Shown piece by piece: positions 38,601 to 53,015 of a stretch of 64,000 nucleotides of DNA (its first letter is position 1; each line of letters starts with the position of its first letter). The DNA is from Fasciolopsis buskii (lineage: Eukaryota > Platyhelminthes > Trematoda > Plagiorchiida > Fasciolidae). The stretch spans positions 111,159 through 175,158 of the forward strand of contig LUCM01005922.1 in NCBI GenBank assembly GCA_008360955.1, given 5' to 3'. The translations under genes were made by a program, and so were the position numbers. The notes under the pieces were generated by a model that saw only the letters and a program-made list of their open reading frames with translations, searched no databases and was not told the origin of the DNA.

Positions 38601-41600
38601 TCCCCGACCTAGCTTTCCAGAAAACTCGGCCTCATTCGTTAAGATTAGAAATCCGTGTGATCGGAGAAATCAACAACGGCGACTTTAGTACAACCGCAGT
38701 AAGTATAACAAACACGAATAGAAACGGTTTTATTCATCAGATGCATGTCGAAGACACTTTCGAATTGAGATGATGATTATTATTATTGCCACTTCTGTTG
38801 GATTTGTTTAACTTTTATCATGAAGCGAGCCTATCATCTGCCATGCTGAGTTAACCGCGACTGGCATTACAAGAGGGTTTTCAGCATGTTTAATGAAAAT
38901 TAAACTAATTCGTTGTATTTTGAGATCAGTGGATTAACACACGAGGCATCCAAGCCGTATCCGTCACAGCGGAGTTGCTGAAGATACCAAAGATGTAAGC
39001 AAACAGGGCACAACAAACGTTAATACAAACTATCAAATCACACTTCCGTTTAGGTGAATCCTGGGGGCTTCAAGTTGTTTGATTTAGGGTGTGAGTTCTC
39101 ATAAGACTGAGAAAGCTTGTCTCAATGCTGCCAGTCGAAAATCAACGCAAAGTGCTGATGCCCATTGGAAGAGAAAATGGGATAGACTTTGACCAACAAA
39201 ACATTCTTTCGCTATACCGATTCGCTATGATAGTGTCAGGACGGGAATTTTGGTCCCAGGGATATTTTGGCATTTTGGTGGAGGCAGCAGAACTGGTGAA
39301 AAAGACAAGCAGTCAGAAGCACGAGCTTTTGAGTTAATGGCTCAAGAGGTGAGTAACCAAAATCTTCATGGCTAGCAGTTCCTTTTGATGTCAGGAGCAA
39401 GCAGAACTTCATGACTGTTTACTTTTCTCTTCCGCGCTAGGTCCAACAAATACACCATCTTCTCTTCTGCTATCGGGTTGGAGCAATTCAATGTCATCAA
39501 AACTGAAAAGGAAAAAGGATAATGGTTAACTGAAACGAGAACTTTTCCAAGTGTACAAACTCATCAAGAAAGTGTAGATGGACGCAGAACTCGAACAACC
39601 ATACAAATGACAAAATGGAAGTAAGTAGAATACATGTCTGTGAGTCAGTTCTTCTCAATTTGAAAGAAGTGATAACCAAAAAAGGTTGTACCAATGCAAG
39701 TGGTACCTAAGAAACGGACTAGAGTTGCTTGAAAATTGGAGCAAATGCCGCGTCAAACCAGAAATGCTTATTCATCAGAAAATTTATGTGTATTATATAT
39801 ATATGCAGATATCAAATGTCTATGTTATCGGGATTATTTTACAAAATTTCCGCTAAAGCACCCAAACAGTTTCAAGGTCATTTCATGTTGTCAGGCCTTC
39901 GTACCCGGTATTCTCTCGCCCGAACATCCTTACACTTGTACCCACTGTAAAGGCCAAACACGAATCTTGGTCCGAATGATGTCGATCAGTGATTCACAGC
40001 GTGAATCACCTCAAAAGAGACTCTCCACGTTCTGGATAGCACTTGGTAACCACGAAACAATGCGTAGCTCAGTTTGATAGTAAACTCAATGGAGAACAAG
40101 ACTGCTCCGAAAATTCGGCGGTTATATTCATGAGTTAAAAATTATGTGCACATCAACCATACATTTGACCTCTTTCACTATCCAGTCAGAAGGTACTCAA
40201 AAATTAGGGCAAAAATCTGCGTAAAATTGAACACTCGAAGAAAGGGAACAAGGAGAAAGTACCACTCCTGTGGTTGAAACAAATACAAGAGACTCTGCAC
40301 GCTTGATCTGGTCCAATAAAAACTTGACTGAACGTGATAGACAAAAATCAATGGAAACGAACGGAACGTCCACAGTAGACCAATGTGAGCGATTAAACAA
40401 ACGTGGTCTGTAACGAAACAAGCCACCCCAAGTCAAGTGACCTGTGGGTGCACCTAATGTCTATGAGGTAATCGTAATTAGAGAGCACAGGGACAAACCG
40501 AAGAAGGATAAAATCATCGAGCCAAAAAAAGAAAGTGACCAAAACCAGTGACATTACGAGCAAGTTGGCCAGGAATAGTCTGGTATCGGAAAAAGAATGC
40601 ACAGAAGATGAGGAGGAATTTTCAATCAATCGCGATGTTACACTCACCGAATTTTTATGTTTTATCTGAGTCAACTTCGTAGCGTCGGAAATGTGCTTGG
40701 AGGCTGTTCGCTGGAGAGTACACTGAAGAATCACAACTGTGATTTGTTGATGCGCAGATGTTTATATTTAGACTTGGACATCAGTAATAACTTTTCCGGA
40801 CTACTGTTCAGAGGTTAATGAAGTTATTCAAACTCAGGCACCTTTACTGTTATCAACCTAGCCATCAGTGATTCAGATTGGTAAGCTGATTCATTACTGA
40901 AATATGTATATTCGACTTTTTATGAGACGAATGTTTGCAGTTGTCAGTGCCGCGAACCTGAACAGGAAAGTGTTAAATAGATGTGTACTGTATTTCTTGG
41001 CAGTAATTTCTATTTTGGAAATCTAATAAGTAGGAAATTCTGTAGTCTACCCTACTTGTTTAGCCTCCAAGGTCTGTCACTTTGCAAATTACTTTACTGT
41101 CCACATGTGGATTTAGTGAGCCGTTTGCATTCAAATAATCGTAGCAACAGCATTATTCATTAAATCATGAACATAAAACTTAACCGCCAATATTTGGCGT
41201 CCTGGAAACGGATGCACAATAATTTCATCCTGCGTGAAAACTTAAGCCTGTACCTTGCTAAATGTTAGTAAGCTTTAGAAAATCCATATCCTCATCAGCT
41301 TGGTCGTCAGCACCATGATCATCATTGACATCAAAATCATTAATAACCATGTTTTCAAAAAGTTTCATCACTTCTGTTGCTATGATCACTTCCTTCGCCA
41401 GTGGTGCTTCACTGATTCGCATCTTGCCAATACTCTTTATAATCTTCATGGTTCGAAGTACGATCAATGACAGCTTTGTTCCTCTTGTTCATGCCTAACA
41501 GTATACTTCCCTAAATGCCGGTTCATCGTGTTCATTTGGTTAGGTTTATCAACTAAGCTGATCTACGCTTATCCTCTCAAACACTATTTGATCATCTCAT

Positions 41601-44600
41601 GATTGTGAAGGTGTTTCCCTGTTGGAATTGAATGATGACTTACAGTGACTTAATGCGAAATATGATTGGTCTATTAGTGATTCAATCTAGATTATATTCT
41701 TAGTTCTGCATTGTCAATAAATAATTTCAAATAGTATGGACAATGGTTTGGATAGGATTCAAAAAGTTTAAATTGGTTCCAGCCCAACACCTTCACGTCG
41801 ACTAATGTCCTGATCTAAAGTGAACACATTTTTCAATAACTTCTTCACAGAGCTAGTTAAATCGAAAACATCAGTTATAATGTGAAAAATAATTTACGGT
41901 AGAAGATTTTTGTTACATCACATTCAGTCGGCGAGAGGAGTTGGGAACTGCATACTAGTTTCTGGTGGTCTCTGAAACTACGTTTGAACTAACGGCTGAT
42001 ACGAGTGTGCACTCTGCGTCCGTGGTGTTCCAAATGATTCTAACAACCAACAAAAGATTTGTAGACCAAAAATGATGACTAGAATCTGGGGACAGAATGG
42101 TGCTCCTTACTCGACTTAGATCAAAACACAATGGGACCGAAAATGAAGATGAAACAACCTTATGCGAAAGGCAAAAACGGTAGGAATGAACAATAAAACA
42201 ACAAAATTACATTCTCCTGCGCCACAGCATTACATACTATAAAACATACATCTGTTACGATGGTGCAAAATTTAATAGGCGCGACTGCCTAAGACGTTCG
42301 ACTTCGTAAGTAATCTGGTGTTATTTGACATCTAAGCTATAGTGTGAGAGTCAGTTACGTGTACGAGTATGACCAACGTCTAGTGTCAGTGACTGAATCT
42401 TGTTTGTAGTGTTTTAAATAATAGCCACGTCTGAGTGTGATAAAAACTTTGGTCCGGGGTTCCTCCCTCGAGAACCAAACATCAAATGGTTTATTTCTCT
42501 TTGGTCAAGATAATTCGAGAGGGAACACTAAGGTTTGGAATCAGCAAGCTGTACCTCTTCCGTCATGAGAAAGCACTCTGAAAATCAGTCCGTTCACCTC
42601 AGCAGGAAGCGACCAGGAGTGTTTAGTCACCTTGGCATAGAATTACAACTGACTGAAACTTGGATGGAGGGCAAGAGATTTTCAGAAGCAGTTGCACTGA
42701 CCAGATGTATGTAGTGTTATGAATCGGAAGCAAATTCTAATTTTCCAAATTAGTGGGCTTTTTTTAAAAGCCCGAATTCTGCTTTGCCATAAAAGAGCCA
42801 TTCCGAATTAAAAATTGTTTACTGGTTTGTGAACTGCACGCTATTTGGTGACCAACATACACTTCTTTATACTTCGGGTATTGAGAGTTTTAATGACATT
42901 TAGTTGAGCCCTCGATTAGAGTGATTAAGTGGAGGCATTCCGATTAAGATTTAGAGATGGTAAAAGCAGGTAGTGACAGTAACGGATGTTACATGCAAAG
43001 TAAAGGAAACAGACACAAAACGGGATCATTCTTCTATAAAAGCGAGTAGATGCCAATTGATTATCAAAGAAACAAACGTGTTTTAACACCTACATTGCGA
43101 TTCAAAAATATTAGTTGTTTGGATCACGCGACATGTGGGGCTTGGAAAAGTATGATTTGGTCTCAATATAGAACACCTGGGAGAACTATTGCTTACCTCA
43201 TGCATGGAGTCATCCGGATGACGAAGTCGATCAAAGACGCAGCGAGACGAAACACCAGCAATCTGCTTATCTTTGACAGCTCAGTAGGCTGCTTTGCAGT
43301 AGTGGATGAGAACTCAGGCAGCCAGCTTGAATAACTGGTCCTGTTCAGTGAGTAGCTTGAGAAGAGTACGAAACAGTTAGCTGAGCAACATCTAGTTTTC
43401 TTGGCCAATCGCTCAGGTCTCCATCTCAATGGAGTTGGGTTTTTGTTGGCTTGGAGTGAGCCTAAGTAAGCTATTTCATTTTTAAGGAGGCGGAACTTGA
43501 CAGATGGGCTGCATTGTTCTCTCTGATTTCACAGAACGAGTAGCATACTTTTCATGGGATCCGTGGTTGATCGCGTAATTCAATTTTTTCCTTGCTTGTA
43601 AGTTGCCTTCATAAGACGCTGGATGTTTTGAGCACGACCACTTTTGCTCGGGTCAAACACCGCTGTACTATTAATTTGGGTGCGAATATCCTTCGAATGT
43701 TGTAGACTTTATATCCGACTGATAACACTTTGAAAGCTCACTATCTCTGAGTCTAAAAAAGGCATCCGACGGGACTGGAAATGACAGTTAACCTCTTCGA
43801 AAATTGTGCAAATTAATTTGATTGGTGATGAAAGTTTAATGGTAGGCCTAGTGAATGCTGTTCTCTACCATGCCGTTCGTTCGTGATTGCAGATACTTGT
43901 TCAGCTACATCTGGTCGGCAAACATTCCCATCTTATGATTTGTGTTTTGAGTGACAAATACGTGAGTACCCCAAGGTGTCCAAAGAGTTGCCAATTTCAT
44001 ACCTCAGTAGACGAAATTCTTCTCTTATGAAATACCTTTCTGCAGGAGATTACCTGCTAGGTTTGGTATAAACAGTCTATCAGTTGGGAAAAGATGCGTG
44101 AACAGAATGGGCGACTGTATTGTAGTGACTGAGAGTCTGTATAAAAGGATCCCGCCAAATCGTAATTTTGGGTGTAAGGTAAAAATTTCATCGCGCAAAA
44201 TGTCAAGGAGCAAATTCGTCATAACAGTCAATTTTTCATCATCTTGTGCGAGACCCCTGTGCAGAATAATTGGTCTACCACGGCATTTCTATCACTTTGT
44301 CAATGATGCCGCCTCCATAGACGAACGATCAGTGCTACTTATCAAGGCTTTGGGGGGTGTAACTGTCAAGTATAATAAATAAACAACCGAATATCCAATA
44401 TTCGTCGACTGAGTTTTTGTTCTAAACAGAAAAAAACAGCCTTGAGCAGCCAATGTCCCAGTGAGAGGCAGAAGTGGAGTGTAGACCGAAGAAACTGATG
44501 AAATGACCGATTATTTTTGCACAAGCCTAAAATATCACATTTATCCGCAGGCCTTACACTCATTTTATTGGTCCTATTGTAGGTAAAAATAAAAGTCTCA

Positions 44601-45439
44601 GGCGTGTTTGTGCACTGTAGATATAAAAGATCTTGGTTCCTGAGTTTGAGATCAGAGGGGTTTGTGCACACGGTTCGAAATTAGTAAGATGCTTGCCCGA
44701 CAATGGGTGTATTATATAAAGTCGTCATGGTACGGGGTATGAGCATCACAGCTTCTCTAACAGCTTTGTATTAACAGCGAGCTGATTAACATTCGGTCTT
44801 ATTACTTGGTTAAAGTTGGCTAGGACTAATCAAGTAGAGATAAACGTTTTGAGGATTCACACAGGAGGACATGGACATTAAGATCTCAAATTCCAGTTCC
44901 TTGCAGCCTGGGATGTGTCTGCAGGCCGACGGTGAACACGAAAATGACGGGGCGTGAAACGATCACGAATGCAGAAGTGGTTGAGGTACGAACGAAGTAT
45001 GGAATTCAGCGAGAATCGAACCAGCCCATAGCCGCGACCCAGGCACAAAACGATTGTCAGATCCACTTGTTTCTATTTGCTTTATGACATCACACGTCCA
45101 GTGTACTAAAACATCTGGGGCATCTGAACCAATACCGGATTTGACAAACTAGTCAATGAACTGTGAGATTCTTGGTAGAGTAAACTGTTATGCCTTGGTT
45201 CCATCTACCATTACAAACTGTTTGATAACAGGTGTGATAAAATATAAAAGTCAATGGAAAAGTAAGCTAAACTGCTTCTGAGGGTATTTGTTGACCGGTG
45301 GAGACTTGACTGGGTAAGTACCGTACGAATGAAGTCAGCAGAACATCTACGGGTCTGTCCCTGAAGCTGTCATACATCACTGGCTGTCCTTAAGACTGAC
45401 GTCTGACTAAAACTGACTCAGTAATTCTGATTAGCTTCG
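32641..45439. other. Unassigned non-coding stretch
   Basis: No recognisable gene or domain in 12.8 kb. It contains a short AT microsatellite at about 33299-33320, a TA run near 39796-39805, and unrecognised frames at 35231-35530 (-) and 38145-38558 (-, 137 codons). A minus-strand segment near 45.0-45.06 kb (TGGGTCGCGG, then GGTTCGATTCTC) resembles a tRNA B-box region, but no A box is convincing. Confidence 0.4.
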
Positions 45440-45600
45440 ACGGGAGTTGGTGTCACAACGGTAACACACAATCGTTCTTGTTAAAATGCTGCCGTTCAAT
45501 CCACGGACGTCGGTACGGATGTGCACTACTGATCAGCTCCTATAAGAGCGAGGCTCAAGTCTGGTTCATCCGGAGTGGAAGTTTTATCCGATAACTTGTA
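45440..45600 (+). mobile_element. SINE copy 2: tRNA-like head plus degenerate hammerhead
   Basis: An A-box-like segment (TTGGTGTCACAACGGTAACA, 45447-45466) and a B-box-like segment (CCGTTCAATCC, 45492-45502) are spaced as in a tRNA. The sequence then runs through GTCGGTACGGATGTGCACTA into CTGATCAG, as the 59.8 kb copy runs through GTTCGGACACGGTGGATATG into TTGATGA. The downstream body is more diverged than in the other copies, so the 3' end is uncertain. Similarity to the tRNA head of the other copies is moderate; the shared order of boxes and ribozyme-like segment is the main argument. Confidence 0.6.
45516..45573 (+). ncRNA. Hammerhead-ribozyme-like motif in SINE copy 2
   Basis: CTGATCA (45529-45535) is followed by a hairpin with perfect GCTC/GAGC pairing (45536-45549), then CGAGGC where the consensus has CGAAAC. 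Outer stem I is closed by CGGATG (45516-45521) and CATCCG (45567-45572), a perfect six-base complement. Helices are kept while two invariant core bases in GAAA and one in CTGATGA are changed, so it should not cleave efficiently. Type I topology (both ends in stem I) with a very short stem III is inferred from the spacing. Confidence 0.5.
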
Positions 45601-48600
45601 GTTTATGCACGAAATACACAGTCCGCAGGGAAACCGTTCAAGCATAGCGGTATGTTTTGCTTCGCAATTAATCATTCGGGTGTGCCAATTCATTAAAATG
45701 TAATGACTTGTCCAAAAACCTACGAGTTGTGCAACTGTCGGCTACCGTCCGATGTACGCTTCATTACAATGTAAGGCGCAAATCATTCATGATATATCAA
45801 CGGAAGGAACTAATAAAGATATTGGTGTCACGTTAGATCACCCACCAATGGCTCGGGTAATCAAGTTAGATCGCTTTCTTTTGGAGTTCAACAGATCTCT
45901 TAACAAAACTCCAATCTCATACCACCCCGGGATTGTTACTGCAACAAAGGAACTATTTCTCGGCAGGCAAACAATGCCCAAAGCTAGACCAAGAGAGTTT
46001 TAAAGGTATCGTGGACGCGATCATTGCTGTTCAGGATGTTATTTTATCTCCACAATACAATAAGGAAAGAAACCTCCAAATTAGCCACTGTAATTTGGCT
46101 ATATTGGTCACCTGAACTGATTTCTACGAGGTCGAGGTTGTTGAATACATTGGAAGCTTTTCGTGAAGTCAGAAATAATTCAGTAAATTTCAGTGCCCCG
46201 CCCCATCGATGTCAAAACAGTGCGGAATTAGAAAACGCGTGCTGATCACCGTTTAAGATACCGTTGTTCAAGAAGGATGTTTTACCAAAAGAATAACTAA
46301 AGTTTACATCCTTCATTGAACAATGCGTGCACGTGGTTCTATTAGATGCTTATTAGTGGCATTACGCGTTAACAATTTGGAAATCTGTTGTTTTTAACCG
46401 GAAACACATTTTTCAATATTTTTTCTCAACCAACCGTTATTGTGATCCGCACATCTACTAGGCCCAAATATTTCTTTGTAGTTGACCTTTGGAATTTTCC
46501 AAAGGATCTTTCAAGCAAAGAAGAGTTCCAGTTTTGTTGTGTTCAGCCACTTAATCATTTATTACGTGTCTTTTGTTTCCATCTTATGGTATTCTGGACT
46601 CTTATTTGCTGTTTGCATTGTGAGTACAGCAACCTTTAGGAGTATAGAAAACTAGCGCTTGTGGTTGTCTGATTCACCAACTTTGGGTATCGATCAAACT
46701 GTAATTTGGTAAGAATGTTGATCGATTGTTAGGCAACGTAAAGAATGTTTTATGAATATCTGCATCACTTAAGTGTAGGAGACAATGAGAGGCGAAGGGC
46801 TAATATCAGCGGCAAGCGAATCAAACTCAAGTAATCCAAAGAACCCGTCAAGCAATGCTGGTCGCATCAACACCGGAAGCGTTAAATAATCCGGCTGCGT
46901 AATCTGACATGCCCCGCTCTGCAAATGATTCCCCGCTGACCATTCTTCTGTTGGGTATTCGGGACTTCACACAGTGATCATTAAGCCATAACCTGACTGC
47001 AGCCAGCTAACAATGGTGATGCGTTCACCCACATTTAGGAGGCATCAGCTTCCATTTCAAGCGATTAATAAGATTGTGCGAAACGAAAAAGTGTAGAAAA
47101 GAGACAAGTGGAGCTCAAATATCGCAGGTAGGCTATCATTATCCTGCTGCGAACTAAATGACAGATGACTAGGAAGGGATAGTAAGATAAAATAATGAGG
47201 TGAGACATGATATTTTTATTCAATTGACCTCCACTTTGAACTCAAAAAATCTTCCCTTCCAATGGAATTCAAACAGTTTGATGAATCACTGTATATGAAC
47301 AGACATAATAGTCAACTAAAAAAGAATAAGCAGAATAATGAGAGTTCGATAAAGGGAAATTATTGTTCCAAAGCGAAATGTGCTATGACGATAGCCAGAC
47401 TCTATGCGCAACAACGGGAAAACGTACCTTCCGCAAAAAGGAATTGAGAGCGTGTTGAACAGAAACCCCATGACAGACCAACAGTTCATCATGAAATTAA
47501 GAACATTATCGGGATCTATTGATGCAAAATATCCCCGCTGGATTATTTGCAGGCTGTGAACGTCAGAATATATCTTCTCGATCCAGCTACCACTGGGTAG
47601 TAAAGATGAGGCTATAAAGTTGTCACCGGAATGCAGGAAATTCGGTGAACCCGATATTCAACGGAAATTTTGTTCATCTTCGGATAGGGATGAAAAAACA
47701 TTTTGTGCGGAATGAGTAAATGTCGACAATTAGGAAAACATTTTCGTTGGGGATTTTAGATACCAAAGTTTGGCGTTTAGGTCACAAACTTTTCATCACC
47801 AGTCGAGGTGACATGGTCAGTGCTTGTGGGAAGTTATTGGCGTTCTCTAGGGTTGCCATTAGCTTTGATTTAGATCGTCTTTAACGACTCTGACAGGGCA
47901 AATGTGTTCGTTTTCCGCTTGATTTCCATTGGTTAGATCTTTGACCTTATAAGACTGACATTCGAATTAAGAAGTTTGATCCCTTTTGTTATACACCGTT
48001 ATGTATATTTCGATTGTGTGTGGGCATTTGGTGACTCAGTTGTTTGAAGAAACCAGATCTATGGCAGCGGATTTTCAGCTCTCTGTGCTAGCTGAACTGT
48101 TTGCTTCGCATCCGATTACACACGTGTACCGGTTTGAAGCGACAACCCTATAAGCACAGAACAGGACATACGCTCCGATGATGTCAAGCCCGCTGCTAAT
48201 CAAATGTCCGTCATCTAAACTCCAAGCTAGAGTTTAGAACTCAATGAGAATCAACAAACTGAGCCACGAGCAACACAAGTTTCCAAAATTCATTGAATAA
48301 CAGACGTGAAAATTAAACACAAAATCAAAAACAAGATAAGGAATGGGAATGCGGGGGGGGGTGCAATCTAATTGGTTGGCTTGACAACAGCAAAAGCAGT
48401 GGCCGCACAGATTTGCATTTCTTCCTTGTTTCTGGCTTTGAGGAAACGTTGCCCAATAAGATAAGCCACTCGGCTCCGGTGTTGCTACGGCTAGTATGAA
48501 AACTACCATTTACTGAATTTGGTGTCTTTGTCAACCGGGTTCCGTGTGTTTGCGCTGTTGCTTACTTCGAGTTTTCTCTAAAAAATGGAGCTGGGCGTAC

Positions 48601-51600
48601 GCAATCATTTAATCCAACAATGTTCTTGCTATATTTAAAATACTCTGTCCACTTTATGACCCGATGAGCAAGTACAACGTGAATGATAGAAATAAATGCA
48701 GAAGGTAATAAACCCGTGAACTTTGAGAAAAGGATTACCTATTATCCACACACGTCGGATCTAAATGCATTAACAAAATTGGCTTACTAGTATTCTGCTA
48801 ATTCCAGCAGTTTCTTGGTTCTAAATGGAACCATAATGAACAATTATTTCTCTTTGACCAAACGGGCTTTAGACAGCGAAGTTGTGACCATGTCGATCCA
48901 CAGAGTCGTTTGTTTTCATCATTTCACACAAATTCCGGTCTCCGATGAGCTGAAAGTGAACTCTAAATGCTTTTTTATAATGTTACCAATAAAAATATGC
49001 GTGGTTTTCATTGTCCTACGGAGAGGCAGATATCGCAAAATACTTGTAGTGTTCACCTGGAGCGCAATCAAGAAATCCCCATCCCTTGCTCTGCATGGGT
49101 AGCAAAGTATTTTGCGTGATTTGCATACGTGCCCATGTTTAGCGGTATGAAACCATGAAATTACGGTTCAGGAGCTTCATCGTTATCGGTGATATTTAGC
49201 TGCGAATAACCAATGCAAGTAAAATGGAACGTGAATCCAGAACGAACAAATACGATCAGAACCCTTTAGACGCTAGGTTCAGCAAACAGATCTTCAACTA
49301 TTTTGTATTCCACCAGACGGCATAACACCTATTTACTACTTCTTTATACGCCCCTGCCTCTAAGTCTCGGGTTTAGCAACGTGATCATGCTGATTCATCG
49401 CGGTTGTCATTCTGATGATGTAAAAAAGAGGAAAGTAGAACAAAAATTGCCAACATTTAGATTACCGTTGAGAACCGATGAAAGTCTACATAGGCATCCA
49501 CTGTGGGAGTGGACCACAATGTGCTGTCTGTCTGCGGTAGTATCAATCAGTAACAGATAGCTAATGCGACCGTTCCTTACTTTTATGTAGTGGTGTCACG
49601 CGATGAAAGCTACGAGTATGTGCAACTTTCTTTTATTGATAGTGATCAAGAAAAGTGAATTTCGTCAAGTTACCTGCCTTTGGGATAGAGTAGGTTTCAT
49701 ATACGAACATCGAGAACATTTCAAAAGCTTTGTTCCCTTCTTACCTCTGCGTTGTTCTCGTTCCTCAGGAAACCATTTGTGGTTCTTAAAAAGGTCCATG
49801 AACTCAGTTTGCTGTAACTGGCATTTTGCTTGAACGGCGGCATCATGTTATTACTAAATAAAATATTCTTAATTATCTGTAGTTTCATTTATGTGTGTGA
49901 CAAGCAGCGGCCTGCCAACTCGTGTTCCATGGACCGAATCTGGGGATTGGTGTGCGATGCTTGCTTGCTAGGTGTAGAAGAAACAATGCGGAGTTGGATG
50001 ATCGGTCGATTAGGTTAACAACTAAACCGGTTCCATTTATCCAATTCCAAGGTATGCAACAATATAGTCTACGCGAACCATGTTGCTCTTTTCAACTGCA
50101 AGCATTAAGTGCACTCACGTTTTACAATATGGTGTATAAATACTCTAAAGGGAGTGGATCTGCCGTCCCAGAAGTTAAATCCAGTTGATTTCAAGACGAA
50201 AGTGATTTTCCTGGACCCTATTCACACGGTTCTACACGAAGACAAAATCCGTCAAGGCAACTAACGCTTTAAATTCAATAAAAAATAATTGACGTATTCC
50301 GTACTGTTTGTTACACGTAAACTTTTGCAATGCCTATCATTGCCATTCAAATTGTTGCTAACAGTATGGACATTAATAATCCCATTACAACGACTGCCAC
50401 AACTGTGCCGAGCATCATGGTCGTAAGTGCTACAATTAAATTTGCAAAATCCAATTTCGAAATGAATTCCAACCGTTTAGTGGATTAAGTCAAACAGGTT
50501 TGGTACAACTTTGCATGGCGTTTTAAGCAGTCAAAAAACTGGCGAGCGTAGCGCTTATTGATGGTGCCAAAGAAAGATCCTTATGAGAAACGAAAAAACC
50601 GGCAATCAAGTAATCAAAGTTCTGCACAGTTTAACGGTTCCAGTCTGTCAGATTGTTCAGTTCACTGTAAATGACATCAAAACTGGGGAATATAAATAAA
50701 GCTAGCAACAGATGGACTGTTTATTCTCTACTTAAACGTGTGAGTTATTTAGCATAGTCCAGTAGGGAAAGGCTTAATTCTACGCGAAACTGAGACCAAC
50801 CTGCATGTGTAACATGAACGTGGGGTTTGCACCTTGCTTGTCATCGATACAGTAGAAATATGTTGAACACTGGTCTGATCATATTCATTTTTTATCGAAA
50901 TCTGTTTATGATCGGGCTATCACAGAACGCGCAGAACCATGATAACAAGAATCCACCAATATTCTAGTATCTGTTCTACATCAATAGCTACAAGAAAACC
51001 GCGGCAGCATTTTGATCTTTGTTGCATCATCTATGAAAATCGATATATCGCATCATGAATTAGGAGGTAGACAAAAGAGATGAGTTGATTTGGTTTAGGT
51101 GTGCGAGAATAAGGAAAACAATATAACCTAACGGTATTCTTCTTCTGCAGTGCAGACATCAAAACAGTGTTGGCGTTTTCCACCAGAAATTAGATCGTTT
51201 ATTGGAGCCCGAAACGCTTTAAAACACCTAAAGCAGAAAACATTTATTCAGTTGCATCACAACTGATAGAATGCAATCAAATCCACCGAAAACACTTTGA
51301 GCCATGTTCCATATGGTTGCTTGCCGTAAACTGCTACGTTACCTTGGACATCGTGGTTCATTGGGCTGCGTGGCGTCTCAATAATGGTGACATCAAATCG
51401 GCAATGATACCACGGGGAACATCCGTATCTAATTTACATCCAAACTCGAAATTCGATAAGCGAATGTTGCTTGGAACTATTTATTTGACAAAGACGTTAT
51501 CAGATCTTGTAACTGTGACTAAAACTAGGTAATGTGATGAGCGGGCTTTTGCGGATGAACAACGAAATATGCTTTACTTTTCCCATGCGGATGAAGAAAG

Positions 51601-52814
51601 TTCAAATGACTGAAGCTAGGAACTCCTCCATTGGGTATCGTGAGGTCAGAATGCAGAATTTCAAAGTCTTGTTTTGAAAGACTAAGAAGTACATTACGGG
51701 ACCAGTAAAGTAGGACCGGGTGAATAGAGCCTTGAACATATTCACGGGTTTTCAGATTGTCTGATTTCATGAATTAGAAAAAGCACCCGACGTAACAAAC
51801 AAACAGACAAATATTTAAGGACGAACAGGAGTTAGCCCTTACAACTAAATCTTAATATTTGAGACAGTGAGCTGATCGAAAAGATGCGTTATTACGGGAA
51901 ATGATGATGGCAAACTGGTAAAAACTTATCAGCAATGATCGATCAAGTTCAACCCACGGCCAGAGTTAGTAAAAAAGGATTCGGTACTTGCTAAAGTTTC
52001 GCTAAATATGTTGAAATTAGCATTGACACGGATAGACTGGGACAGAGCAGCTTCCTCTGCACACTTCGCGTTTGCAACTGGTGAGGTGACAGAGAGACAG
52101 ATTATGTAGATACAGTATACTCCTGTAGGGATGAAATCAATTGTCGTAGACACTCAATTCTTTCCAATGAGCGTAGTATCTACGATCTGGTATCTAATTC
52201 AGAAACAGACGCGTAGATAATGGAGTTGTTGACTTGTTGATTAGTCCAATAGCCGATGGTACACCTATTAGGCCAGTAAATGAATCAGGGGTAGTGGGAG
52301 GAATTATGCGTGATTAAAACGGCGTGTAAACAGCTAATTTCTGTGCACTGGACATAAGGGTTATTCAAGGACAGCCTTTCATGACACTTGATAACATCTT
52401 GCCAGCCGGAATGGGAGCGACGATGACCAGTTTTCGCAGATTCTGGGACAGCACAGAAATCTGGAGTCTGGTTCACGAGGTTTCTCGTCAATTTTAGCGT
52501 GGGGTTGGATCCATACATCAGTGGCGCATGAAGAAGATGATCCTTTGGACACTAAAGATGCTCTTGTTCTGCAAGCAATTCTACGCACATCTGTCTGTTT
52601 GTGCGGCACCATATTCAGAGGTTATACGTAAGTAGGTGCAAAGGGAATCTATATGTGGGTAAAATAAAATAACGCTCAGTTAACCAATGGCCAATGCATC
52701 CTTAGGCACGGATTGCACCATACGAAGAAGTGACTGGTGCTAACCCCAACGTCCTAGGACAACGAAACCGTGTAATGGCAAGTGTACGTGTGCAGCCTAC
52801 CGGAACAGGTAGTC
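45601..52814. other. Unassigned non-coding stretch
   Basis: No recognisable gene or domain. A G8 tract lies near 48354-48361. Open frames are short and unremarkable. Confidence 0.45.
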
Positions 52815-53015
52815 ATCAATACTGTTCAATAAGAACCAGCTTGAATGATTGTTCGGAGGGGGAAAAGTATGGATTGGATTTGTCGGTCGGGCTGTACTTC
52901 TAGTGTCTGACGGGTTGGTGCCACTCTGGAATAAAGGGAGGGAGATTCACTGGTTCAGACCAAACAATCTATGCGATAAACTTCCAGTTTCTTAACACAG
53001 CAAGTGAACTGATGT
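52815..53015 (+). repeat. Unnamed dispersed repeat, copy 2
   Basis: Same orientation as the copy at 14873-15060. It shares TTCAATAA, a G-rich stretch (GGAGGGGGAAAAG here), TTTGTCGGTCG, GGTTGGTGCCACTCTGG and CTGGTTCAGACCAAACAATC in the same order. The copies have diverged by many substitutions and small gaps, so they are old. The family was not identified. Confidence 0.6.

Noticed and set aside
41258..41467. Acidic Asp-rich minus-strand peptide similar in flavour to the one at 18.85 kb
   Set aside because: Both derive from degenerate GAT/ATC simple repeats; shared composition is not homology.
44990..45066. Minus-strand GGTTCGATTCTC, close to a polymerase III B box
   Set aside because: No A box at tRNA spacing and no body similarity to the SINE copies; possibly a very decayed head.
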